In this document: one piece after another, positions 7,989-16,467 of the stretch
Layout: every line of letters starts with the position of its first letter
Numbering within the stretch: the first letter of the stretch is position 1
Translations under genes and position numbers: made by a program
The notes under the pieces: model-generated
The model's database searches: none
What the model saw: only the letters and a program-made list of their open reading frames with translations
What the model was told of the DNA's origin: nothing
NCBI RefSeq assembly: GCF_009689585.1
Contig: NZ_AP018694.1
Span: 4,331,501-4,395,500 of the forward strand
Direction: 5' to 3'
Length of the DNA stretch: 64,000 nt
From: Aquipluma nitroreducens
GTDB lineage: Bacteria; Bacteroidota; Bacteroidia; Bacteroidales; Prolixibacteraceae

Positions 7989-9236
7989 ATGAGGATATTC
8001 ACTATTTTATTGCTGACAATAATTTTCTCGGGCGATCTTTTTTCTCAGGATGTAGTCGAATGGAGAGGACTCAACCGTTCTGGAATTTATCCTGATCAAA
8101 ATCTGCTGAAAAGCTGGCCTGAAAGCGGACCAAAACTTTTGCTGGAACTGGATAAAATTGGGAATGGTTATTCGTCGCCAGTGGTTTATAAAAATACAAT
8201 TTTTGTCACCGGACGTAAAGATACGCTTGATGTGATTTCGGCTTATGAAACGAATGGACAGAAGAAATGGGAAACACCTTACGGTCGGGCTTGGGCACGC
8301 ACTTTTCCTGAAACCCGATGCACGCCCACCATTGAAAATAATCGCATTTATATGGTAAGTGGTATGGGTCAAGTGGTTAGTGTTGATGCTCTTTCCGGAA
8401 AATTGCTTTGGACGGTTGATGCGCAAACTATTTTTAAAGGCGAGCCGCACCGCTGGGGGATTTCCGAATCGGTTGCGATTTCGGATAAGGCCGTTTTCTA
8501 TGTGACTGGTGGCGAAGAAACTTCAGTAATAGCACTAAATAAGGTTGATGGGAAGCTGCTTTGGAAAACCAAAAGCTTAGGCGGAGTTCGTGCCTATGCT
8601 TCCTCTGTAATCATCGAAAAAGCCGGATTGAAACTTTTGTTGGCGCAAACGGCCAATGATTTGATGGCTATAAACATCGAAAATGGAGAAATAGTCTGGT
8701 CTTTCAACCTAGTAAAGTATCATCCCGGAGAAACTGGTAAAGGCGCTAATACCAACACTCCGCTTTATTTTGATAACCAAATTTTTTTGACGAGTGGTTA
8801 TGATCATCCGGCGATCATGTTAACGCTTGCCGACGATGGACGGTCTGTTTCGGTTAAGTGGACCAATCCTGATTTTGATAATCACATTGGTGGTGTAGTA
8901 AAAGTTGGAAATTACATTTTTGGCTCAAATTGGATAACCAATACAACCGGAAATTGGATATGTGCAGATTGGAATACTGGAAAAACCCTTTATGAAACGA
9001 AGTGGTTCAACAAAGGCCCGATCATTTCTGCTGATGGATTTTTGTATTGCTACGAAGAAAAATCGGGGAATCTGGCGCTGGTCAGGCCAAATCCTGAAAA
9101 GTTTGATGTGATCAGTTCATTTAAGATCACAAAAGGTGAAGGTCCGCATTGGGCTCATCCTGCTATTTTTGATGGAAAACTGTTCGTTCGGCATGGCGAA
9201 AGTTTGATGGTTTATGATTTGAAAAATAAAGATTAA
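7989..9236 (+). CDS. Exported PQQ-like beta-propeller protein, paralogue 3
   Basis: Third tandem paralogue. Seen: signal peptide (MRIFTILLLTIIFSGDLFS), VVEWRGLNRSG, NGYSSPVV, WGISES, a TGGEETS segment in place of TPGG, and repeated propeller blades. It aligns end to end by eye with 6730-7968 (for example GPKLLLELDKIGNGYSS against GPELVLKVEGIGKGYSS), so a local gene duplication is clear. The loss of Pro in the TGG motif and a different variable loop suggest functional divergence rather than simple dosage. It ends only 6 bp before the open frame of the membrane-anchored propeller, with the TTTA-loop repeat lying between their coding parts. Confidence 0.82.
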   Translation: MRIFTILLLTIIFSGDLFSQDVVEWRGLNRSGIYPDQNLLKSWPESGPKLLLELDKIGNGYSSPVVYKNTIFVTGRKDTLDVISAYETNGQKKWETPYGRAWARTFPETRCTPTIENNRIYMVSGMGQVVSVDALSGKLLWTVDAQTIFKGEPHRWGISESVAISDKAVFYVTGGEETSVIALNKVDGKLLWKTKSLGGVRAYASSVIIEKAGLKLLLAQTANDLMAINIENGEIVWSFNLVKYHPGETGKGANTNTPLYFDNQIFLTSGYDHPAIMLTLADDGRSVSVKWTNPDFDNHIGGVVKVGNYIFGSNWITNTTGNWICADWNTGKTLYETKWFNKGPIISADGFLYCYEEKSGNLALVRPNPEKFDVISSFKITKGEGPHWAHPAIFDGKLFVRHGESLMVYDLKNKD

Positions 9237-9242
9237 AGTTGA

Positions 9243-10727
9243 TTGAAGCAATATCCTTTGTCGTTCACTTTAGTGAACGGACAGGATGAAAATAATAAAC
9301 AAAAAATCTTGGAAAAGAACATCAAATACATTTTGTGGAGCATTGGGGCAGTTTTGCTGATCCTCTTTTTCTGGTGGCTGATGAAAGATCCGACCAGTCA
9401 GTTCGCAGAAAGTATTCCTGGCGCTGACAATCGTGGTGCAGACTCAGCTAGTGTTGGCCCACTGGTAAAAATCGGGGAAAACTTTCAGGTTTTTGGTACT
9501 TCATCTTCAAACCTGAAAGGAACATGGACCCGATTCCGTGGCGCTGATTACGACAACATTGTTAAAAATTCGGTACCTCTCAAAAATTCATGGGCTGGCA
9601 ACGATCCCGAAATTAAATGGTCGGTTGAATTGGGCGAAGGCCATGCCGGACCAGCCATTTACGAAGGTAAAGTGTATGTGATGGATTATGATGAGGCCAA
9701 ACGTGAAGATGCTTTACGGTGTTTTTCAATTGAAGATGGGAAAGAACTTTGGCGACGTTCGTACAATGTGAGCCTGAAACGTAACCACGGAATGTCACGA
9801 ACGGTTCCTGCTGTTAATGCCGATTATATCCTTACCATTGGGCCACGATGCCACGTGATGTGCGTGAAGCGCGAAACAGGCGATCTGGTATGGGGGCTCG
9901 ACATGGTTCAGCAATACCAGACAGAAGTGCCTCTGTGGTTTACCGGTCAATGTCCAATGATCGATGGCAACAAAGCAATTCTGGCTCCTGGCGGAACTTC
10001 AGTTATGATTGCTGTGGATATGGCAACAGGCAAAGTTTTGTGGGAAACGCCGAATCCGGGTGGAATAAAAATGTCGCATTCGTCCATTATGCCCTGGACA
10101 CTGAATGGCAAGAAAATGTATGTATATAGTGCTGTTGGCGCTGTTATAGGTGTTTCTGCCGAAGGTGCTGATGAAGGAAAAATCCTTTGGCAGTCAACTG
10201 CTTGGAATCATGCGGTAGTTGCTCCTGCTCCTGTCTGTTTCCCTGATGGAAAAGTGTTTTTAACCGCTGGCTATGGTGCCGGAAGTATGATGATCAAAGT
10301 AACTCCTTCGGGAGGCGAATATAAAGTGGAAGTTTTGAAACAATATCTCCCCAAAGAAGGAATGGCCTGCGAACAGCAGACTCCTGTTATTTGGGACGGA
10401 AAGATGCTCGCAATTGAGCCAAAAGATGCCGGACCACTGCGTAATCAGTTGATTTGTGTTGACCCTTCAGATGTCACCAAAGTAATTTGGACTTCAGGAA
10501 AAGATGGTCGTTTTGGCCTTGGCCCTTACTTAATTGCTGATAACAAAATGTTTGTGCTAAGCGATGATGGAACGCTGACTATGATAAAACCCGAAGGTAA
10601 AAAGTACATTCAGTTGGCTCAGAAAAAACTGTTCGATGGGCAGGATGCATGGGCTCCAATGGCTTTGGCTGATGGTTTTTTATTGTTGCGTGATGCGAAA
10701 AAGATGTACTGTGTAAAAGTAAATTAA
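9243..10727 (+). CDS. Membrane-anchored PQQ-like beta-propeller (start uncertain)
   Basis: A propeller domain (about residues 95-494) anchored by one N-terminal transmembrane helix (YILWSIGAVLLILFFWWLM, about residues 30-48), with the propeller probably on the periplasmic face. Seen: WTRFRGADYDN entry motif, LAPGG, TGKVLW and repeated blades. The start is a problem. The open frame begins at a TTG (9243) but its first 15 codons are only the translation of a palindromic repeat, and no ATG is available before the helix in this frame. An ATG at 9286 in the neighbouring frame would enter the correct frame if the A6 run at 9301-9306 had one more A, giving MKIINKKILEKN before the helix. A TTG at 9309 is another option. 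See findings. Confidence 0.75.
   Translation: MKQYPLSFTLVNGQDENNKQKILEKNIKYILWSIGAVLLILFFWWLMKDPTSQFAESIPGADNRGADSASVGPLVKIGENFQVFGTSSSNLKGTWTRFRGADYDNIVKNSVPLKNSWAGNDPEIKWSVELGEGHAGPAIYEGKVYVMDYDEAKREDALRCFSIEDGKELWRRSYNVSLKRNHGMSRTVPAVNADYILTIGPRCHVMCVKRETGDLVWGLDMVQQYQTEVPLWFTGQCPMIDGNKAILAPGGTSVMIAVDMATGKVLWETPNPGGIKMSHSSIMPWTLNGKKMYVYSAVGAVIGVSAEGADEGKILWQSTAWNHAVVAPAPVCFPDGKVFLTAGYGAGSMMIKVTPSGGEYKVEVLKQYLPKEGMACEQQTPVIWDGKMLAIEPKDAGPLRNQLICVDPSDVTKVIWTSGKDGRFGLGPYLIADNKMFVLSDDGTLTMIKPEGKKYIQLAQKKLFDGQDAWAPMALADGFLLLRDAKKMYCVKVN
9253..9287 (+). repeat. TTTA-loop palindromic repeat, copy 1
   Basis: Core hairpin CGTTCAC-TTTA-GTGAACG (9262-9279), flanked by ATCCTTTGT and GACAGGAT. Member of a six-copy family with a conserved TTTA loop and a stem that differs in sequence between copies but stays paired. 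It lies directly before the membrane propeller coding sequence. Confidence 0.7.
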
Positions 10728-10732
10728 TCGCG

Positions 10733-11698
10733 ATGAACCGGAAACTCGTAAATATCGTATTGATCGTTCTGGCTTTAGCTATTGTGGTCGTCATTGGAAA
10801 AGACTTTATCGGGAAAAAGGCCGGGAAAAATATAGATAATCCATATGAATATAACATCGATGAATTCCGGAAAGTGGATTCCACCCAAATTTTATATACG
10901 GAGAAGCTTCATTTTCCGGTTAAAGCTCATTATTGGGCAGGCATTGCGGCAACTGATTCAACCATTATTGTGGCGAGCGCCAATCACTTACTTAAATTCG
11001 ATTATTCCGGCAATCAGATTTTCAGTAAACAAATCATTGATACGGCAACTTGCGTAACCGTTGATTCGAATCGCCAGATTTGGATCGGGATGAGCCATTA
11101 TGTGGTGATGTACGATCAGAATGGTACCTTGGTAAAACGCTGGAATTCGTTTGGCGACCGGGCTGTATTTACCTCGATTACGGTTTCAGGTGAAAATGTT
11201 TATGTGGCCGATGCCGGAAACCGGATCGTTTATCAGTGCAATACCAATGGGCAGATTGTTCAGAAAATAGGGGAGAAGGACGAACAAAAGGGAATACCCG
11301 GATTCGTGATTCCAAGTCCCTATTTCGATGTAGCAACTGATGATAATGGCATTTTGTGGGCGGCAAATACAGGCCGGCATACATTCGAAAATTACAATAG
11401 GGATGGCTCGCTCCGAACATCTTGGGGTGTGACAAGTTTCAAGATTGAAGGTTTTAGTGGTTGCTGTAATCCGGCGCATTTCGCAATTTTGAACGATAAT
11501 TCGTTTATAACCAGTGAAAAAGGTATGCCTCGTATCAAATTGTACGATCAGCACGGACAATTTATTGGAGTTGTGGCGCCTCCTGCGGCTTTCAGCGGTT
11601 CATTGGCTCCCGATATTGCAGTAGATGAGCAACAGCGTGTGATTGCTCTTGATTTTGAACGTCAGCAGGTACGAATTTTTGAAAAGAAAAAAGAATAA
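10733..11698 (+). CDS. Membrane-anchored NHL/SMP-30-like beta-propeller
   Basis: A 321-aa protein with an N-terminal signal anchor (LVNIVLIVLALAIVVVIG, about residues 4-21) and a six-bladed-type propeller. Repeated blade ends such as VTVDSNRQIWIG, YVADAGNRIVYQCNTNGQIV and ATDDNGILWAANTGRH resemble NHL or SMP-30/gluconolactonase repeats rather than the PQQ-like type of its neighbours. A GFSGCCNPAHFA motif with adjacent Cys residues is a possible metal or cofactor site. Start ATG is 5 bp after the stop of the preceding propeller gene, so the two are almost certainly co-transcribed. The likely location is the outer face of the inner membrane. Substrate or partner unknown. Confidence 0.75.
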   Translation: MNRKLVNIVLIVLALAIVVVIGKDFIGKKAGKNIDNPYEYNIDEFRKVDSTQILYTEKLHFPVKAHYWAGIAATDSTIIVASANHLLKFDYSGNQIFSKQIIDTATCVTVDSNRQIWIGMSHYVVMYDQNGTLVKRWNSFGDRAVFTSITVSGENVYVADAGNRIVYQCNTNGQIVQKIGEKDEQKGIPGFVIPSPYFDVATDDNGILWAANTGRHTFENYNRDGSLRTSWGVTSFKIEGFSGCCNPAHFAILNDNSFITSEKGMPRIKLYDQHGQFIGVVAPPAAFSGSLAPDIAVDEQQRVIALDFERQQVRIFEKKKE

Positions 11699-11727
11699 GA
11701 AAAAATTAATGAGTTCGTTTTCGAGAT

Positions 11728-11842
11728 AGCCCTGGAAGGGCGAAATATTTGTAGCCCGGGGCAACGCCCCGGGGAATGATAAGAAATAAACAGACCGTCC
11801 GAGCGTAAATATTGAAAATGGCTGTTGTCATATTTCGGACGG
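11728..11842 (+). repeat. Cluster of intergenic hairpins
   Basis: Two adjacent stem-loops, GCCCTGGAAGGGC and CCCGGGGCAACGCCCCGGG (11728-11777), of a GC-rich kind that I associate with dispersed Bacteroidota intergenic repeats, followed by a larger hairpin with arms CCGTCCGA (11795-11802) and TCGGACGG (11835-11842). They separate the propeller genes from the iron-sulfur genes and may act as an RNA-processing or partial termination point. Confidence 0.55.
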
Positions 11843-11873
11843 AATAGGAAAAACGCAGAAAAGAAAAAGGAAA

Positions 11874-12086
11874 ATGAAAGAGAATACAACCAACAGACGT
11901 GATTTTTTCAGGAAAGTAGCACAACTTACTTTTCTTTCGGCAATGGTGGGAGGTTCAGCTTATTTGCTGGCCAAAGACAGGGTGCAGTTGGATGGTTGTG
12001 CTGATAATCAATTTTGTAAAAAATGCCAGAAACTAACGACTTGCTCGTTGGACAAGGCAAAGAAATATCAGGAAAATGAGCGATAA
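11874..12086 (+). CDS. Tiny twin-arginine protein with four cysteines
   Basis: Not a family I recognise. A 70-aa protein with a twin-arginine signal (NRRDFFRKVAQLTFL, RR at 8-9, then a hydrophobic stretch to about residue 32) and a short mature part carrying four Cys in the order C42-x5-C48-x2-C51-x5-C57. Tat export implies that it folds, probably around a cofactor, before transport or travels with a folded partner. The four Cys could hold one iron-sulfur cluster or another metal. Its last 11 bp overlap the start of the Tat polyferredoxin gene, which indicates translational coupling and a shared role. A small maturation factor or an electron-carrier subunit of the NapGH-like complex is plausible. 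Confidence 0.65.
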   Translation: MKENTTNRRDFFRKVAQLTFLSAMVGGSAYLLAKDRVQLDGCADNQFCKKCQKLTTCSLDKAKKYQENER

Positions 12087-12681
12087 AAAAGAACCAAAAA
12101 GCATAGAAAGGCGTCGGTTTCTCCGAAGCGGAATGCAGATGGCGCTGGCTGTTTCGCTCGGTGGCGTAGCCGGTGTTTCGCTCCTGAAATCGACTTCGAA
12201 GGATTTGGTCTGGCAGATCGATCCGTTTAAATGCGTGCAATGCGGTCGTTGCGCCGACGAATGCGTGATGACTCCTTCGGCCGTAAAATGTGTTCATGCC
12301 TACGATTTGTGCGGCTATTGCGATTTATGTGGTGGTTACTTAAAACCCGATGCGAATGCTCGTACTACGGCTGCCGAAAATCAGCTTTGTCCTACCGCTG
12401 CTATTAAGCGGCAATATATCGAAGAACCCTACTTTGAGTATGTGATTGATGAAAGCCTGTGCATAGGCTGTGCCAAGTGCGTGGCTGGTTGCACTTCATT
12501 CGGAAATGGTTCGCTGCATTTGCAGGTGAGACACGATCAATGTAAAAATTGCAACGACTGTTCGATTGCAAGGGTTTGTCCGGCGGACGCTTTTCAGCGT
12601 GTTCCGGCCGATACACCATACATGATTAAGGGCGGATTTACGAAAGGTGGAACGAATAAGGATAATTTGAAGAAAGGATAG
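12076..12681 (+). CDS. Tat-exported NapG-like polyferredoxin
   Basis: Periplasmic 4x[4Fe-4S] ferredoxin. Seen: a twin-arginine signal (ERRRFLRSG, residues 11-19) followed by a hydrophobic stretch; cluster motifs C53-C56-C59-C63, C79-C82-C85 with C72 and C105-Pro, C129-C132-C135-C139, and C156-C159-C162-C168-Pro. This cluster count, the Tat signal and the partner gene at 13190 match NapG, which with NapH passes electrons from menaquinol to periplasmic reductases. No nitrate reductase gene is nearby, so the electron partner here must be something else. 201 aa. It overlaps the upstream tiny Tat protein by 11 bp. Confidence 0.85.
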   Translation: MSDKKEPKSIERRRFLRSGMQMALAVSLGGVAGVSLLKSTSKDLVWQIDPFKCVQCGRCADECVMTPSAVKCVHAYDLCGYCDLCGGYLKPDANARTTAAENQLCPTAAIKRQYIEEPYFEYVIDESLCIGCAKCVAGCTSFGNGSLHLQVRHDQCKNCNDCSIARVCPADAFQRVPADTPYMIKGGFTKGGTNKDNLKKG

Positions 12682-12687
12682 TCAGCT

Positions 12688-13200
12688 ATGCAACTTGAGA
12701 AAATTCAAACGAAAATTTATGAAATCCGCGGCCAAAAGGTAATGCTTGATTCTGATTTGGCAGAACTCTATAATGTTGAAACCAAGAACTTAAATCTGGC
12801 AGTTAAACGCAATATAAAAAGATTTCCTTCTGATTTTATGTTTCAACTTGCAAAATCAGAGTGGGATATTTTGAGGTTGCAAATTGAAACCTCAAAGGGT
12901 AGAGGAGGCACAAGATATTTGCCTTATGCCTTTACCGAGCAAGGCGTTGCAATGTTGAGTGGGATTCTTAATTCAGATAAAGCGATTGAAACGAACATTG
13001 CCATTATGCGAGCTTTCGTTTTTGTACGGCAATATGCTATGACTCATAAGGATTTGACTGAAAAACTTCAGGAGCTTGAGAATAAATACGACAAACAATT
13101 TAAGGATGTATATGAAGCCATTACTTATTTGCTTCAGAAAGACAACCAGGAAACAGAACAGAAACAGCGTAAACGAATAGGCTATAAAAATGAAGAATAG
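12688..13200 (+). CDS. ORF6N-domain protein
   Basis: KilA-N/ORF6N-type DNA-binding protein, a domain common in phage antirepressors and in many Bacteroidota genomes. Seen: the family start IYEIRGQKVMLDSDLAELYNVETKNLNLAVKRN, quoted here as separate blocks IYEIRGQKVMLDSDLAELY and NVETKNLNLAVKRN, then FPSDFMFQL, LPYAFTEQGVAMLSG and VFVRQYA. A C-terminal coiled coil (about residues 128-160) follows. 170 aa, usual length. It begins 6 bp after the NapG-like gene, and its last 11 bp overlap the start of the NapH-like gene, so it sits inside a functional operon. It has no obvious role in electron transfer; either it is a passenger inserted in an operon or it regulates the locus. Confidence 0.85.
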   Translation: MQLEKIQTKIYEIRGQKVMLDSDLAELYNVETKNLNLAVKRNIKRFPSDFMFQLAKSEWDILRLQIETSKGRGGTRYLPYAFTEQGVAMLSGILNSDKAIETNIAIMRAFVFVRQYAMTHKDLTEKLQELENKYDKQFKDVYEAITYLLQKDNQETEQKQRKRIGYKNEE

Positions 13201-14467
13201 ACTACAAAAATATTTTCTGATTATCTCGGTAATGCTTTTTATGTCTCTTCAATCGTTTGGGGCGGCCGAAGCAAAGCAGCGGTTTCCAAAACCTGAATTT
13301 GATACGGGTTACGTTCAGCCGCACACTACAGCGCCATCACCCAGATTTCTACTTCTGCAATATTTCGATGTGTTGGTGTTGCTGATTGTTTTGTCGGTAG
13401 TTACCTGGTTTGTACTGAAAAAACGCTCACGTAAAGGTGTTTTCTGGACTTCGGTATTTTCCTTGTTTTATTTCGGTTTTTACCGCGAAGGTTGTATCTG
13501 TTCCATTGGTTCTATTCAGAATGTGGTTTTGGGAATGGTCGATCCGACTTACGCGATCCCATTTACAGCTTTGTTATTTTTCCTTTTGCCGCTCGTCTTT
13601 TCACTTTTCTTCGGAAGGACATTCTGTGCCGGAGCTTGTCCGCTCGGTGCCATTCAGGATATTGTTGCGATCCGACCTATCGAGTTGCCCAAATGGATTC
13701 AGAAAGTATTGGGATTAATTCCGTATTTGTATCTTGGGCTGGCCATTTTGTATGTAGCTACCAAATCCGAATTTATCATCTGCCGTTATGATCCGTTTGT
13801 CGGACTATTCCGGTTCGATGCACCATACAACATGTTAATTCTTGGCATCTTATTTCTGGCCGTTGGCGTGTTTGTTGCCCGCCCGTATTGCCGTTTCTTC
13901 TGTCCGTATGGAGTTTTGCTGGGATGGATGTCTAAATTTTCATCGCGCCACATGACCATCACACCCGCTGCCTGTATTCAGTGTAAATTGTGCTCTAATT
14001 CATGTCCGTTTGGCGCCATTGACGAGCCAGTGGTTGAAACCGGAAAACGTCGTAGCAATGTGAATCGCCTGATGACTTATTTTGTGCTTCTACCATTGTG
14101 GATCGGAATCGGTGGATTTGCAGGTTCAATGATGCATGTGCCATTGTCGCGTTTTAATCAAACGGTTTACCTGGCCGAACAAATCATTGAACATCCCGAA
14201 GTGAAGAATGATCCTAAAAATATTGATGTCCGAACATTTATGAGCTCCGGAAAATCGACCGAACAATTGGTTCAGGAAGCCGATGCTATTCGTCGTCAGT
14301 TCTATTGGGGAGGTTGGATTTTAGGCGGTTTCATGGGTGTGGTCATTGGAACAAGCCTGATTAATCTGTCGAAATTCAGGAAACGTAATGATTGGGAGCC
14401 GAATAAAACGAATTGCCTGAGCTGCGGACGATGCATGGATTATTGCCCGGTGAAGAAAGAGGCTTAG
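13190..14467 (+). CDS. NapH/NosR-like membrane polyferredoxin
   Basis: Inner-membrane iron-sulfur protein related to NapH and to the C-terminal half of NosR. Seen: N-terminal signal or first helix, then several transmembrane helices; two CxxxCP motifs, CAGACP (146-151) and CRFFCP (234-239), each at a helix boundary as in NapH/NosR; an additional GCICSIG (101-107); one [4Fe-4S] site C262-C265-C268-C272-Pro and a C-terminal one C409-C412-C415-C419-Pro. No FMN-binding domain as in full NosR. 425 aa. Partner of the Tat polyferredoxin upstream; together they form a NapGH-like quinol-linked module. An ORF6N gene now separates them. Direction of electron flow cannot be read from sequence. Confidence 0.87.
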   Translation: MKNRLQKYFLIISVMLFMSLQSFGAAEAKQRFPKPEFDTGYVQPHTTAPSPRFLLLQYFDVLVLLIVLSVVTWFVLKKRSRKGVFWTSVFSLFYFGFYREGCICSIGSIQNVVLGMVDPTYAIPFTALLFFLLPLVFSLFFGRTFCAGACPLGAIQDIVAIRPIELPKWIQKVLGLIPYLYLGLAILYVATKSEFIICRYDPFVGLFRFDAPYNMLILGILFLAVGVFVARPYCRFFCPYGVLLGWMSKFSSRHMTITPAACIQCKLCSNSCPFGAIDEPVVETGKRRSNVNRLMTYFVLLPLWIGIGGFAGSMMHVPLSRFNQTVYLAEQIIEHPEVKNDPKNIDVRTFMSSGKSTEQLVQEADAIRRQFYWGGWILGGFMGVVIGTSLINLSKFRKRNDWEPNKTNCLSCGRCMDYCPVKKEA

Positions 14468-14520
14468 AGCCAGGAGCAAAGAGTAAGAAAATCTGGAGGA
14501 CGCTATAATATTTGCGATTT

Positions 14521-14552
14521 ATCCTTTGCCGTCTGCTTTAGCTGACGGACAT
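14521..14552 (+). repeat. TTTA-loop palindromic repeat, copy 2
   Basis: ATCCTTTGC, then CCGTCTGC-TTTA-GCTGACGG, then ACAT. The stem has one T-T mismatch. It lies 45 bp before the ATG of the membrane propeller at 14597 and is identical over 32 bp to copy 4 (28247-28278). Confidence 0.75.
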
Positions 14553-14596
14553 GGAAACATTAAAAATGATTTAAAAATATCTGAATTCCTAATATA

Positions 14597-16456
14597 ATGA
14601 ACATCTCAAAAAGCGATAAAATCAAACTGGCGCAGCGCATTGCCTGGATTGCAGCTGGATTTGCACTGATCATGGCGGTTTTGCTGATTGCCAACTTTGC
14701 GCAAACAAAGTTGAACAAACCCATTGACAACAAAACCATTCCGGAGCTTGTCAAACGGCTCAGCGAAAATCCGGGCGACGAAACGTTGAAAACGGAGATT
14801 CGTGCATTCGATCTGATGGCAAGGAAAGCCTATTTTACCAGTCAATGGCAAATCCGCACAGGTATCTACCTGATGTTTTTTGGAGTAATCATTTCGATTT
14901 TGGCGATACGCTATATTTTGGCTGCAAAATCGAAACTGAACGAAATTGATAGTGTCGAAAAAGTGAATGAACTGGACAAATTGGTGGCGCAAAAATGGGT
15001 CATTTATGTTGGTTCAGGATTAATTGTGATTGCGCTTGGTTCCGGATTTCTGGCTTCCAATTCACTCAAAGATTACATGGTGAATGAAAATATTGCTGTT
15101 CAGGAAGAAAAACCTGTTGAAACAGCCGTTGATCCAGCAATTCAGGAACAGGCTAGTACTCCGGTCGATCAAGCTGCTTCAGTTGCTGTCCCAACAACCA
15201 CAGAGAATGTTGCCCCGTCAAATGTTCCTGCTGAAACTACAGATGCTGCTGTTGTTCCTGCAGTCGCCGTAGCTGCAAAACCTGCCGGATTACCAACTCA
15301 GGCAGAATTGAAAGCCAATTATCCTTTTTTCCGTGGGCCGCAAGGTGATGGAGTTGCTTTTCAGAAAAATACGCCAACCGACTGGAATGGTGCCGGTGGT
15401 AAAAATGTAATCTGGAAAGTTAAAATTCCGAAAGCGGGGTTCAGCTCGCCGATTATTTGGGGAAATCAGTTATTTGTTACTGGTGCTGATGCTCAGTCGC
15501 GGGTGGTTTATTGCTACGATAAAACTTCAGGTAAATTACTCTGGGAAGCTGCCGCTGACAACATCGAAGGTTCACCGGCCAAAATGCCAAAAGTAACTGC
15601 CGATACTGGGTTGGCGGCTCCAACAATGGCTACCGATGGCCGATCTGTGTTTGCCATTTTCGCCACCGGCGATGTAATTGCCCTTGATATGACCGGAAAA
15701 CGTTTGTGGGCTCGCAATTTGGGTGTTCCGGATAATCACTACGGTCACGGCTCATCTCTAATAGTTTATAAAGACAAATTGTTGATTCAATACGATACCA
15801 ACAAGTCAGGAAAATTAATTGCATTAGACGCACAGACTGGAACAACTGCCTGGGAAACAGCCAGGAATTCAAAAATTTCATGGTCTTCACCAATATTAGT
15901 CAATACCGGAAGCCGCACTGAAGTAATCCTGACCACCAATCCGAATGTGAATGGTTACGACCCTCAAACAGGCAAGGAACTTTGGAACATTGCTTGTCTT
16001 TCCGGAGAAGTTGGGCCATCAGCCGGCTATGCCGACGGAATGGTGTTTGCCGCCAACGAATATGCCAAATTAGTAGGAATAAAAATTGGTGGTGGAACTC
16101 CTGAAATTGTCTGGGAAGCCGATGAGTTTTTGCCGGAAGTTTCGAGTCCTATGGCAGTAAACGGGCTTTTGTTTATCGCGACGACTTATGGCGTTTTGGC
16201 CTGTTACGATGCCAAAACCGGTACCAAAAACTGGAGTCAGGAATATGGCGATGCCTTTTATTCGTCACCGGTTTATGCCGATGGAAAAGTTTACATTACT
16301 GACATGACAGGTAAAACGCATATTGTAAAAGCATCCAAAGATTATCAGCTAATCGGAACTCCCGAATTGGGTGAGAAAGCGGTTTGCTCGCCTGTTTTCC
16401 AAGATGGAAGGGTGTATTTACGAGGGATGAATAATCTGTATTGTCTGGGTAAATAG
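14597..16456 (+). CDS. Polytopic membrane protein with PQQ-like beta-propeller
   Basis: A 619-aa protein with three N-terminal transmembrane helices (about residues 13-34, 86-107 and 133-153), an Ala/Pro/Val/Thr-rich flexible linker (about 160-240) and a PQQ-like propeller (about 245-619). Seen in the propeller: YPFFRGPQGDG entry motif, FSSPIIW, TGKLLW, TGKELW and GLLFIATTYGVLACYDAKTG (quoted to 20 residues). The linker length would let the propeller reach across the periplasm to the Tat and NapH-like proteins encoded upstream. The architecture (helices, low-complexity linker, propeller) differs from the secreted paralogues. PQQ binding is not established. It is preceded by TTTA-loop repeat 2 and followed by repeat 3. 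Confidence 0.8.
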   Translation: MNISKSDKIKLAQRIAWIAAGFALIMAVLLIANFAQTKLNKPIDNKTIPELVKRLSENPGDETLKTEIRAFDLMARKAYFTSQWQIRTGIYLMFFGVIISILAIRYILAAKSKLNEIDSVEKVNELDKLVAQKWVIYVGSGLIVIALGSGFLASNSLKDYMVNENIAVQEEKPVETAVDPAIQEQASTPVDQAASVAVPTTTENVAPSNVPAETTDAAVVPAVAVAAKPAGLPTQAELKANYPFFRGPQGDGVAFQKNTPTDWNGAGGKNVIWKVKIPKAGFSSPIIWGNQLFVTGADAQSRVVYCYDKTSGKLLWEAAADNIEGSPAKMPKVTADTGLAAPTMATDGRSVFAIFATGDVIALDMTGKRLWARNLGVPDNHYGHGSSLIVYKDKLLIQYDTNKSGKLIALDAQTGTTAWETARNSKISWSSPILVNTGSRTEVILTTNPNVNGYDPQTGKELWNIACLSGEVGPSAGYADGMVFAANEYAKLVGIKIGGGTPEIVWEADEFLPEVSSPMAVNGLLFIATTYGVLACYDAKTGTKNWSQEYGDAFYSSPVYADGKVYITDMTGKTHIVKASKDYQLIGTPELGEKAVCSPVFQDGRVYLRGMNNLYCLGK

Positions 16457-16467
16457 TAAATATGGCT

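Noticed and set aside
12076-14467. Periplasmic nitrate reductase operon
   Set aside because: NapG- and NapH-like genes occur, but no napA, napB, napC or napD was found around them.
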